From: an uncultured Actinomycetes bacterium
Lineage (GTDB): Bacteria; Actinomycetota; Actinomycetes; Nanopelagicales; Nanopelagicaceae
Direction: 5' to 3'
Assembly (NCBI GenBank): GCA_903922745.1
Contig: CAIXVA010000104.1
Span: 1 to 7,388 of the forward strand
Length of the DNA stretch: 7,388 bases
Below are positions 1-7,388 of this stretch, one piece after another (position 1 is the first letter of the stretch; every line of letters begins with the position of its first letter). The translations under genes were made by a program, and so were the position numbers. The notes below the pieces were generated by a model. It made no database searches. It saw nothing but the letters and a program-made list of their open reading frames with translations, and was not told the DNA's origin.

Positions 1-1461
<1,461 letters not shown>

Positions 1462-1465
<4 letters not shown>

Positions 1466-2601
1466 TTGTTCGCGGCCCTCCCTTTGCCAATTACATCGGG
1501 CAAGACTGACAATACGAAATCAACATCTGCCTGCGTAGATGTGGACCCAAAAGAGAACCGAAGCGAAGACTGGGCGGTCTCATCTGTGTGGCCCATAGAA
1601 AGAAGGACATGGCTGGCCTCGTGCACGCCCGCGCTACACGCGGAACCAGTTGAGGCAGAAACGTGTGCGCTATCTAAAAGTAATAACAAGGTATCGCTCT
1701 GAGTCCCAGGAAAAGTCACATTGACGATTCCTGGCAATCGATCACTTTTTTCTCCATTTATATAAGCATCTGGGATCAATCGCTTAACACCAGAAATAAA
1801 TCCATCCCGTAGCTGTGAAATTTTCTGAGCATCATAAGAATCACTAACAGCTGTTGCAAATGCAACAATGCTCGGGGCGTTTAAAGTTCCACTTCGAATT
1901 TCTCGCTCTTGTCCCCCACCATGTAGCAAAGCAGGAATCTCAAAAGCACGGCGCAAGATCAGAGCACCGATTCCAAGTGGTCCGCCAATCTTATGAGCGC
2001 TTAGCGTCAATGCGGTAACACCAGATTTTTTATAGGACAGTGGTGTTTTTGTGAAACTTTGAACCGCATCAGTATGAACTGGAATATCTCCTGCAATTGC
2101 GACAATCTCTTGGATAGGTTGCAGCACTCCAGTTTCGTTGTTGGAATGCATAATTGAAATCACCGAGATCTCAGAACCTCGATCAGAGACAAGTCTGCGA
2201 AGAAAATCTAAATCAATCACACCATCAGAAGTCACTGGAACTTCTATGACTTCTGCGCCTTCGTGGGTATGAAGCCACTGTGCAGGATCCAAAATCGCAT
2301 GATGTTCTATGGAAGAAATTACAACAATATTCTTACCGTTCTTCTTGCCGTTCCAGAACAATCCTTTTAGAGCGATGTTGTTTGCTTCGGTGCCAGAGGC
2401 GGTAAATATGACTTCAGATGCCAGGCAATCAATTGTCTTTGCGATTACTTCTCGCGCATCTTCTAAAGTTTTGCGAGTTGCACGTCCATGAGTGTGCAGA
2501 CTTGAAGGATTTCCTAGTTGCTGTAATTGATCTGACATGGCCGACAATGCGGCAGGCGACATTGGAGTCGTTGCGGCATGGTCTACGTAGATCGAAGGCA
2601 C
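1462..2601 (-). CDS. iscS: Cysteine desulfurase (IscS/NifS family, PLP-dependent)
   Basis: This enzyme removes sulfur from L-cysteine to give alanine and an enzyme-bound persulfide, which serves as sulfur donor, here most likely to the adjacent MnmA and possibly to Fe-S cluster assembly. I start it at the GTG at 2601 (379 residues), because the family normally opens with a short lead into the (Y/I)xDxAATTP strand (here [10 protein letters not shown] at 4-13) and because this leaves a clean 10-base gap after etfA. An in-frame ATG at 2661 would add 20 unusual residues and overlap etfA by 50 bases. Numbering from the GTG: SGTEANN 69-75 (PLP phosphate), HH at 100-101 (H100 or H101 stacks on PLP), SNNETG 153-158, TDAVQ 177-181 (D178 and Q181 contact PLP), SAHKIGGP 201-208 with K204 as the PLP lysine, and GSACSAG 319-325 with C322 as the persulfide cysteine. 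The stop overlaps mnmA as ATGA. The symbol follows mycobacterial usage; a NifS-like, MnmA-dedicated role is equally possible. Confidence 0.93.
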
Positions 2602-2611
2602 GGGCCTAAGT

Positions 2612-3565
2612 CTATGACTTGTGGGCTTTGATGCCTTCCGTTGCCTTTGGCAGCACAGCAAATAGATCGCCCACTACGCCGAAATCTGCAATTTCAAACA
2701 GTGGCGCTTCAGGGTCCTTATTTACAACAACGATTGTCTTGCTGGTCTGCATACCGGCACGGTGTTGGATCGCACCTGAAATTCCATTTGCAACATAGAG
2801 CTGCGGACTAACTGTCTTGCCAGTCTGGCCAACTTGATACGAATGTGGATACCAACCTGCATCAGTTGCTGCGCGAGATGCGCCCACCGCAGCACCCAGT
2901 GAATCTGCAAAGTTTTCAACCGCACTGAAATCTCCATTTGTGCCACGTCCACCAGATACAACAATGTTCGCTTCTGTTAATTCTGGACGACCGCCTTGAA
3001 CAGGAGGTTGCGAAGATGTAACTGTTGCTTTCTTTGACGCATCTGATACCGACAATGACATTGTTTCAACACTTGGTGATGATTCAGTTGTATTGGCATC
3101 AACTGAATTTGGACGCACAGTAATAATTGGTGTGCCATGAGAAACCTTTGAATGAACAGTTGTAGAACCACCAAATACCAACTGTGTTGCAGTGATATCA
3201 GCTGAAACATCTACAGCATCGGTAATAATTCCAGATCCTGACTTAACTGCTGTACGCGCAGCAACTTCTTTACCAAATGCATGGGATGCAATAAGTACCG
3301 CTGATGGAGATTGCGCAGCAATAATCTGAGCCAAAACATCTGCAACGGCTGCAACACCATTTGCTGCAAATGCATCTGATTCGACAACAATAATCTTTGC
3401 AATTGGGCCGCGATTGATCGCAGCTGCAAGTGTTGAACCTTTCCCAACCGGTGCAAGCACAACAGCTGTTACCTCTCCAATACGTGCGCCAGCAGTAGCT
3501 AATTCAGCATTTGTCTTTGTTGCCTTAGTGCCGACAAAGTCAGCCAGAATCAATACAGTGCTCAT
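2612..3565 (-). CDS. etfA: Electron transfer flavoprotein alpha subunit (EtfA/FixB)
   Basis: EtfA binds the redox-active FAD of the cytosolic ETF heterodimer, which accepts electrons from acyl-CoA and related dehydrogenases and passes them on to the quinone pool through ETF dehydrogenase. Length is 317 residues, normal for the family. Seen directly: an N-terminal alpha/beta domain (about 1-185), then the FAD domain with SGGRG 204-208, [11 protein letters not shown] 228-238, QVGQTGK 244-250, GISGAIQH 261-268 and NKDPEAPLF 282-290, followed by ADFGVVGD 293-300, all in the usual order. Residues 150-190 are rich in Ser and Thr, matching the linker between domains. The ATG start overlaps the etfB stop as ATGA, with a purine-rich AGAAAAGAAG about 5 bases before it. 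The reading frame is alanine-rich and leaves the neighbouring frame open over long stretches, which explains the spurious overlapping frames there. Confidence 0.97.
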   Translation of the reverse strand: MSTVLILADFVGTKATKTNAELATAGARIGEVTAVVLAPVGKGSTLAAAINRGPIAKIIVVESDAFAANGVAAVADVLAQIIAAQSPSAVLIASHAFGKEVAARTAVKSGSGIITDAVDVSADITATQLVFGGSTTVHSKVSHGTPIITVRPNSVDANTTESSPSVETMSLSVSDASKKATVTSSQPPVQGGRPELTEANIVVSGGRGTNGDFSAVENFADSLGAAVGASRAATDAGWYPHSYQVGQTGKTVSPQLYVANGISGAIQHRAGMQTSKTIVVVNKDPEAPLFEIADFGVVGDLFAVLPKATEGIKAHKS

Positions 3566-4347
3566 ATCAACTTCTTTTCTGCTAAGTATGCAACCAGTTG
3601 TTCGCCACCAGTTCCATCATCTGTAACTTTAATTCCTGCCGCACGTGCTGGACGTGGAGTTGCATCTGCAACTAATGACCAAGCACCTTCTGCTGAAACG
3701 CCAACAGCTGCTAAATCTCTGCTCTCGATTGTCTTTTTCTTTGCAGCCATAATTCCTTTAAATGATGGGTAGCGAGGTTCATTGATTTTTTCTACAACAG
3801 AAATAACACACGGGAACTGCGCGTGCATTTGATCAACACCTGCTTCTGTAACTCGAGTAATTGAAACCTTGCTTGTTGCGGGATCAACTTCTACCTTTGA
3901 AGCAAAAGTTAGTTGAGCAGCATTCAAACGCTCGGCCAACATGGCAGGCACAACACTCATGCGCGCATCAGTTGACTCGGTTCCACAAATAACAAGATCG
4001 AATCCGCCCTTTGCGATTACCGCAGCAAGAACTGCTGACGTTGCGAGCGCATCTGCACCGGCAAGTTGTGGGTCTGTCACCAAGATCGCGTCGTTAACAC
4101 CCATAGATAAAGCTTTGCGAACCGCCTCAGTTGCGCGTTCTGGCCCCATTGAAATTACTGTGACTGTATTGTCGCCGCCTTCTTCATTTCCGCCATGTGC
4201 TTCGACAATGCGAAGTGCTTCTTCAACGGCGTACTCATCAAGATCATTGAGAACTGCATCTACATTTTCACGATCAAGAATTCCATTGACCATTTTCTTT
4301 TCAGCCCACGAGTCCGGGACCTGCTTTACGCACACCGCAATCTTCAT
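3562..4347 (-). CDS. etfB: Electron transfer flavoprotein beta subunit (EtfB/FixA)
   Basis: EtfB is the partner of EtfA; it carries the structural AMP and docks with the dehydrogenases. The 261 residues match the usual size. Seen directly: VKQVPD 7-12 (AMP-site loop), [11 protein letters not shown] 35-45, [18 protein letters not shown] 66-83, the AMP-site GTESTDAR 122-129, NEPRYPS 189-195 and MAAKKK 200-205 of the recognition loop. The protein lines up along its length with the mycobacterial FixA that I recall, including the tail [15 protein letters not shown]. It is the first gene of the leftward operon. No Shine-Dalgarno sequence precedes the ATG (the nearest bases are TTTGCCCC), whereas a TAACAT hexamer sits 7 bases upstream, so the message is probably leaderless. 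A 16-bp palindrome overlaps that hexamer and suggests repressor control. The absence of a nearby dehydrogenase gene means the electron donors are encoded elsewhere. Confidence 0.97.
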   Translation of the reverse strand: MKIAVCVKQVPDSWAEKKMVNGILDRENVDAVLNDLDEYAVEEALRIVEAHGGNEEGGDNTVTVISMGPERATEAVRKALSMGVNDAILVTDPQLAGADALATSAVLAAVIAKGGFDLVICGTESTDARMSVVPAMLAERLNAAQLTFASKVEVDPATSKVSITRVTEAGVDQMHAQFPCVISVVEKINEPRYPSFKGIMAAKKKTIESRDLAAVGVSAEGAWSLVADATPRPARAAGIKVTDDGTGGEQLVAYLAEKKLI

Positions 4348-4354
4348 GGGGCAA

Positions 4355-4360
4355 ATGTTA
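4355..4360 (-). promoter_or_regulatory. Putative -10 element (TAACAT) for a leaderless etfB transcript
   Basis: On the minus strand TAACAT matches the TANNNT pattern of actinobacterial housekeeping promoters and is followed by 7 bases and then the etfB ATG. That spacing would place transcription initiation on the A of the start codon. No convincing -35 hexamer is present at 16-18 bases upstream. A second, weaker candidate, TAGGGT at 4371-4376, would give a leader of about 16 bases. Confidence 0.45.
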
Positions 4361-4372
4361 CTGGTCAGTAAC
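4357..4372. promoter_or_regulatory. Perfect 16-bp palindrome, candidate repressor operator for etfBA
   Basis: The plus-strand sequence is GTTACTG-GT-CAGTAAC: two perfect 7-bp arms around a 2-bp centre. Its near edge is 9 bases from the etfB start codon. It overlaps the TAACAT -10 candidate and abuts the alternative TAGGGT, so a bound dimer would block either promoter. Size and symmetry resemble operators of TetR-family regulators, many of which sense acyl-CoAs or other lipids. That would suit a gene pair serving acyl-CoA oxidation, but the regulator is not encoded in this window and its family is an inference. Confidence 0.5.
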
Positions 4373-4423
4373 CCTAAAAACCACCCAAAAGTCAGATTTC
4401 ATACCAGGTTTGCCAACACGTAA

Positions 4424-4442
4424 CCTCAACTTCTACTTGAGG
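4424..4442. repeat. Short inverted repeat CCTCAA-N7-TTGAGG in the divergent intergenic region
   Basis: Two perfect 6-bp arms flank CTTCTAC, midway between etfB and the mannosyltransferase gene (26 bases before the latter's ATG). The right arm TTGAGG resembles a -35 hexamer (TTGA core) for the rightward operon, with a poor -10 candidate CAAACT at 4457-4462, 6 bases before the ATG; the 14-base spacer is short, so this promoter reading is weak. It is not followed by a T-run, so it is not an intrinsic terminator. It may be a regulator site for the rightward genes or chance. Confidence 0.25.
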
Positions 4443-4468
4443 CCTGAGAACTGACTCAAACTTCATCC

Positions 4469-5608
4469 ATGAGCACGCCACTACGGGTCGTCATCGTTAC
4501 CGAATCCTTTCTCCCCCAAATTAATGGCGTAACAAATTCAGTCCTACGCGTCCTCGAGCACCTACGCAGTCAAGGGCATGAAGCTCTAGTGATCGCACCT
4601 GTTAGCGCCGGCGGCGTCAATGAGTACGCAGGCTTTAGAGTAAAACGAGTTCCAAGTATTGAAATGAAGGGAATGCTCCCAGTCGGGTTTCCTCAAAAAA
4701 CTTTAGAGCCACTGATTGATGGATTCTCACCGGATGTTATTCACTTAGCTTCACCATTTTTTCTAGGAAATTACGCAGCAAGAATTGCGGAGCGACTAGA
4801 AATTCCTACTCTGTCTATCTATCAAACCGATGTAGCAGGCTTTGCTCGTCATTATGGATTAAGCATTGCCCACGATTCACTAAAGAAGTGGGTTGCACGA
4901 ATTCACACACGCACGACCAGAACTTTGGCTCCTTCAAATTGGTCTTGTGAAGATCTCAAAAATTCTGGTGTAAATAACGTCCACCTGTGGCAGCGTGGCG
5001 TTGACTCAATAAAGTTTTCTCCCGAAAAACGCGATATCAATTTACGATGCGAACTTCTGGGAGCTCGTCCAGATAGAAAATTAATTGGCTATGTCGGCCG
5101 CTTAGCTAATGAAAAACGAATCGATGATTTATCTGTTCTCGATAAGCGTGATGATATCCAATTAGTCATAGTTGGTGACGGACCAGCTCGTCAACGACTT
5201 GAACGCGAGCTACCTAATGCAAAATTTGTTGGCTACCAAGGCGGAGAAGATCTTGCGCGTTACTACGCATCTTTGGACATTTTCATTCACACAGGAAAGC
5301 ATGAAACTTTCTGTCAATCGATCCAGGAGGCCTTGGCTTCAGGTGTGCCGGTAATTGCACCAAATTCGGGAGGACCAACTGATTTAGTAAAGCATGGATG
5401 GACCGGATTTTTGATTGATACTTCTAACTCTTATTCGCTTAACCACAGTGTTAATCAAATTCTGCATTCATCTGAGCATCGCTTGATGAGTGAACGTGCT
5501 AGAGAATCAGTCATTCATCGCTCGTGGGAAGTTGTAAATAGCCAACTGATTTCACACTACAAGGATTTGGTAATAAGCCAGGCCCAGCAGAATGAGAGAG
5601 TCGCATGA
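4469..5608 (+). CDS. mgtA: GT4-family alpha-mannosyltransferase, MgtA-like (GDP-mannose-dependent)
   Basis: Probably transfers mannose from GDP-mannose onto a membrane lipid acceptor on the cytosolic face. The characterised relatives in mycobacteria and corynebacteria (MgtA, earlier called PimB) mannosylate a glucuronic-acid diacylglycerol; the acceptor here is not known. Seen in the 379 residues: the N-terminal Rossmann fold opening VIVTESFLPQINGVTNSV at 8-25; HLASPFFLG 92-100; YQTDVAGFARHYG 118-130; TLAPS 152-156; RGVDS 176-180; donor-phosphate residues R211 and K216 in GYVGRLANEKR 207-217; GDGP 236-239; and the E-x7-E motif E279 to E287 in HETFCQSIQEALASGVPV. These match the MgtA family closely from end to end, including the C-terminal RSWEVVNSQLISHY, and separate it from the PimB' and PimA branches. 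No signal peptide or membrane segment is evident. The ATG has no Shine-Dalgarno motif, so translation may be leaderless. It is the first gene of the rightward operon; its stop overlaps the next start as ATGA. Confidence 0.88.
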   Translation: MSTPLRVVIVTESFLPQINGVTNSVLRVLEHLRSQGHEALVIAPVSAGGVNEYAGFRVKRVPSIEMKGMLPVGFPQKTLEPLIDGFSPDVIHLASPFFLGNYAARIAERLEIPTLSIYQTDVAGFARHYGLSIAHDSLKKWVARIHTRTTRTLAPSNWSCEDLKNSGVNNVHLWQRGVDSIKFSPEKRDINLRCELLGARPDRKLIGYVGRLANEKRIDDLSVLDKRDDIQLVIVGDGPARQRLERELPNAKFVGYQGGEDLARYYASLDIFIHTGKHETFCQSIQEALASGVPVIAPNSGGPTDLVKHGWTGFLIDTSNSYSLNHSVNQILHSSEHRLMSERARESVIHRSWEVVNSQLISHYKDLVISQAQQNERVA

Positions 5609-6765
5609 AGATTGTTCACATTGCTAATTTCTATGGACCAAAATCCGGTGGAATTAGAACAACTTTGCATGAACTTGGAACTGGATACATCGCGCGCGGT
5701 CATGAATTCACATACATAGTTCCTGGCAACGGATTCTTCTGTGAAGAAACATTGCACGGTAAAAAGATAACTGTTCCATCGATTGTCTTGCCCTTTAGTG
5801 GTGGCTACCGACTTATTCGGAATAACAGTGACATCAAGAAATTACTCATCACTCTTAAGCCCGACGCCTTAGAAGTCTCTGACCGTTTCACCTTGTCCAA
5901 AGTCGGTCTCTGGGCTAAAACTCGAGGTATCCATACAGTCGTGTTTAGCCACGAAACACTTTCTGGGCTGGTCAAGTCTTTCTTCAAGTTTGAATTCAAG
6001 TGGTTTGTAAACTGGCACAACAGTCGATTAGCAAATCGTTTCCATAACGTAATAGCGACAACAGAGTTTGCCTCTCGAGAATTTCGTGAGATCGATACCA
6101 AGAACCTCACACATGTGCCATTAGGTGTTGACCTACAAAACTTCTCCCCGTATCGAAGAAATGAAACCTTAAGAACTGAATTACTAAAAGGTGCCGATGT
6201 ATTGCTCTTGCACTGTGGACGTATGTCAAAAGAGAAGAACCCTCAAAACTCAATTTTGGCGCTAAAAGAGTTGCTAGCCGCAGGGGTTAATGCGCGCCTA
6301 ATTTTTGTCGGTATGGGCCCAATGTTTAAGAGCTTGAAAGTAATCTCAAAAGATCTCCCAGTGACTTTCATGGGATATATCGTTGATCGAAAAATGCTTG
6401 CTGAAATCATTGCAAGTGCCGATGTTTCTATTGCGCCAGGACCAATCGAAACATTTTGTTTAGCAGCTCTGGAATCACTTGCCTCTGGAACTCCAGTTGT
6501 TGCCTCATCAACTAGCGCTGTCGGTGAATTCTTGCTTCTAGATTCCTCTGAACCTGTTGGTGCTGTTGCTGAAAACAACCCCAAGTCTTTCGCAGATGCG
6601 ATCCAGAGAGTTCTTGCATTTAGTTCTACTGACAGGGCTATGCCTATTCGCTGCCAACATCAAGCAGAGAACTATCCATGGAGTTCTACCTTAATGATGA
6701 TGCTTCGCTTGCATGGAGCAGGCCGCGAAGTTAGTGCTATCAACAAAAGGTTAAAGGCGGCGTAA
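5605..6765 (+). CDS. GT4-type glycosyltransferase, acceptor unknown
   Basis: A second retaining, GT-B-fold glycosyltransferase of 386 residues, probably acting after or beside the MgtA-like enzyme on the same envelope glycolipid. Seen directly: N-terminal MKIVHIANFYGPKSGGIRT 1-19 with the glycine-rich acceptor loop SGGIRT; SHET 115-118, where H116 sits at the usual active-site His position; PLGVD 172-176; CGRMSKEKNP 204-213 with R206 and K211 for the nucleotide-sugar phosphates; FVGMGP 234-239; and the E-x7-E pair E282 to E290 in ETFCLAALESLASGTPVVAS. The closest match I recall is the actinobacterial glycosyltransferase that often sits next to an SGNH hydrolase in Streptomyces-like genomes, annotated only in general terms. 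Donor sugar could be GDP-mannose or another nucleotide sugar. Translation starts in an ATGA overlap with the preceding gene, preceded by GAGAGAG about 4 bases upstream. The final 30 residues or so (after about 355) are basic and poorly conserved. Function beyond the family is inferred. Confidence 0.85.
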   Translation: MKIVHIANFYGPKSGGIRTTLHELGTGYIARGHEFTYIVPGNGFFCEETLHGKKITVPSIVLPFSGGYRLIRNNSDIKKLLITLKPDALEVSDRFTLSKVGLWAKTRGIHTVVFSHETLSGLVKSFFKFEFKWFVNWHNSRLANRFHNVIATTEFASREFREIDTKNLTHVPLGVDLQNFSPYRRNETLRTELLKGADVLLLHCGRMSKEKNPQNSILALKELLAAGVNARLIFVGMGPMFKSLKVISKDLPVTFMGYIVDRKMLAEIIASADVSIAPGPIETFCLAALESLASGTPVVASSTSAVGEFLLLDSSEPVGAVAENNPKSFADAIQRVLAFSSTDRAMPIRCQHQAENYPWSSTLMMMLRLHGAGREVSAINKRLKAA

Positions 6766-6767
6766 AG

Positions 6768-7388
6768 ATGGAAAGCGTTGCTACCTTTGCAATTTTAGGA
6801 GATAGCGCAGCTTCAGGCGTTGGGGATAGTGACAAGAACGGTGTAACAAAAGGCTGGGGTTATTACTTGGCTAAACACTTTCAAGATCCACTTGTCTATA
6901 TAAATCTGTCACGACCAGGTGCTCAATCAGCCGAAGTACTTGAAGATCAACTTCCAAAGGCCTTAGTGTTTAAACCAGATATCGCAGCGGTCATCGTTGG
7001 TGGAAATGATGCACTTCGTAATGGCTTTGATCCCAACAAATTGCATCAAAATTTGCGATCAACGATTTCAGAGTTGAAAAAATCAGGGGCGCAAGTGCTC
7101 CTCTTGCAACTACATGATCCGACTCAAATTGTTCCACTTCCAAGGTTGTTAGCTCGTGTATTATCCCGTCGTATTAATGCCGTGAATCGAGTGATTCATT
7201 CGGTGGGACGCGAATTTAATGCCCAGATTCTTCTGACTCGCTCTATTCAAGATATATATGAACGAAAAGTTTGGCATGTGGATCGGATGCATCCAAGCAA
7301 GTATGGACATCAATTAATGGCCACACATTTTCGGGAGATTTTATTGCGCTGTAATTGGCGAATCGACCCAATAACAATGGAAGAAACC
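6768..7388 (+). CDS. SGNH/GDSL-family hydrolase, cytosolic, 3' end cut by the window
   Basis: An open frame starts at the ATG 2 bases after the preceding stop and continues through 207 codons to the window edge with no stop. It carries all SGNH blocks: block I GDS at 11-13 with nucleophile S13; block II glycine G51 in NLSRPGAQS; block III GGND at 78-81 with oxyanion-hole N80; and block V DRMHPS at 172-177 giving the catalytic D172 and H175. Such enzymes hydrolyse carboxyl esters (or act as acyl-transferring esterases) on lipids, sugars or acylated glycans. The N-terminus goes straight into the first beta-strand (ATFAILGDS), with no signal peptide, so it should act in the cytosol, possibly removing acyl groups from a glycolipid made by the two upstream glycosyltransferases. 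An AAAGG about 10 bases before the ATG is a weak ribosome binding site. With block V reached, the fold is essentially complete, so probably only a short C-terminal tail is missing. Confidence 0.88.
   Translation, partial: MESVATFAILGDSAASGVGDSDKNGVTKGWGYYLAKHFQDPLVYINLSRPGAQSAEVLEDQLPKALVFKPDIAAVIVGGNDALRNGFDPNKLHQNLRSTISELKKSGAQVLLLQLHDPTQIVPLPRLLARVLSRRINAVNRVIHSVGREFNAQILLTRSIQDIYERKVWHVDRMHPSKYGHQLMATHFREILLRCNWRIDPITMEET

Noticed and set aside
2722..3462. Three consecutive minus-strand frames (2722-2964, 2977-3210, 3211-3462) inside etfA, rich in Leu and Gln.
   Set aside because: They lie in an alternative frame of a clearly conserved etfA; their Leu/Gln bias follows from reading the Ala-rich GCA/GCT/GTT codons one base off. 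No recognisable protein features.
3941..4423. 160-residue plus-strand frame antisense to etfB and running into the intergenic region.
   Set aside because: Opposite-strand shadow of etfB with Ser/Ala/Arg-rich composition and no motif; it would also run through the etfB operator region.
4424..4442. Possible intrinsic terminator between the divergent operons.
   Set aside because: Both flanking genes point away from the region, so no terminator is expected there, and no T-run follows the inverted repeat on either strand.
4469..5608. Calling the first glycosyltransferase PimA or PimB' (phosphatidylinositol mannosyltransferases).
   Set aside because: The ESFLPQINGVTNSV, YQTDVAGFA and HTGKHETFCQSIQEALASG motifs fit the MgtA branch that I recall better than PimA or PimB'.
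6243..6584. 113-residue minus-strand frame inside the second glycosyltransferase gene.
   Set aside because: Antisense to the most conserved part of the glycosyltransferase (the E-x7-E region); no motif and no ribosome binding site context.

Overview
The window reads as a chromosomal segment from a free-living actinobacterium with a streamlined, fairly low-GC genome (roughly mid-40s % GC judged by eye). A freshwater Nanopelagicales (acI-type) relative is my best guess, but it is an inference. Three things point to Actinobacteria. The left-hand gene order etfB-etfA-cysteine desulfurase-mnmA-ligA resembles the arrangement I recall from mycobacteria. The LigA N-terminus has the actinobacterial-looking DAxFD variant. 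The first gene on the right matches the actinobacterial MgtA mannosyltransferase family closely from end to end. Genes are tightly packed, with several 4-base ATGA stop/start overlaps.

Layout: a 121-base divergent intergenic region (4348-4468) separates two operons. Leftward (minus strand) run etfB, etfA, a cysteine desulfurase, mnmA and the first 131 codons of ligA, which leaves the window at base 1. Rightward (plus strand) run an MgtA-type mannosyltransferase, a second GT4-type glycosyltransferase and an SGNH/GDSL hydrolase whose 3' end is cut by the right edge. No RNA gene, insertion sequence, CRISPR array or clear terminator is visible. There is no gene-free stretch over 300 bases.

How the genes work together: EtfB and EtfA form the FAD/AMP heterodimer that collects electrons from acyl-CoA and similar dehydrogenases. 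The desulfurase and MnmA together supply sulfur from cysteine to U34 of tRNAs (2-thiouridine). LigA is the replicative NAD-dependent ligase and is probably just carried along in the same transcript. The rightward operon looks like a small cell-envelope glycolipid or lipoglycan module: two cytosolic-side glycosyltransferases and an ester-bond hydrolase without a signal peptide.

The most interesting non-coding signal is a perfect 16-bp palindrome (7-bp arms, 2-bp centre) just upstream of etfB. It overlaps a TAACAT -10-like hexamer placed exactly where a leaderless etfB transcript would need it, so it is a good candidate repressor operator for the etf operon. Nothing else here argues for a novel system; the coding content is recognisable housekeeping and envelope metabolism.
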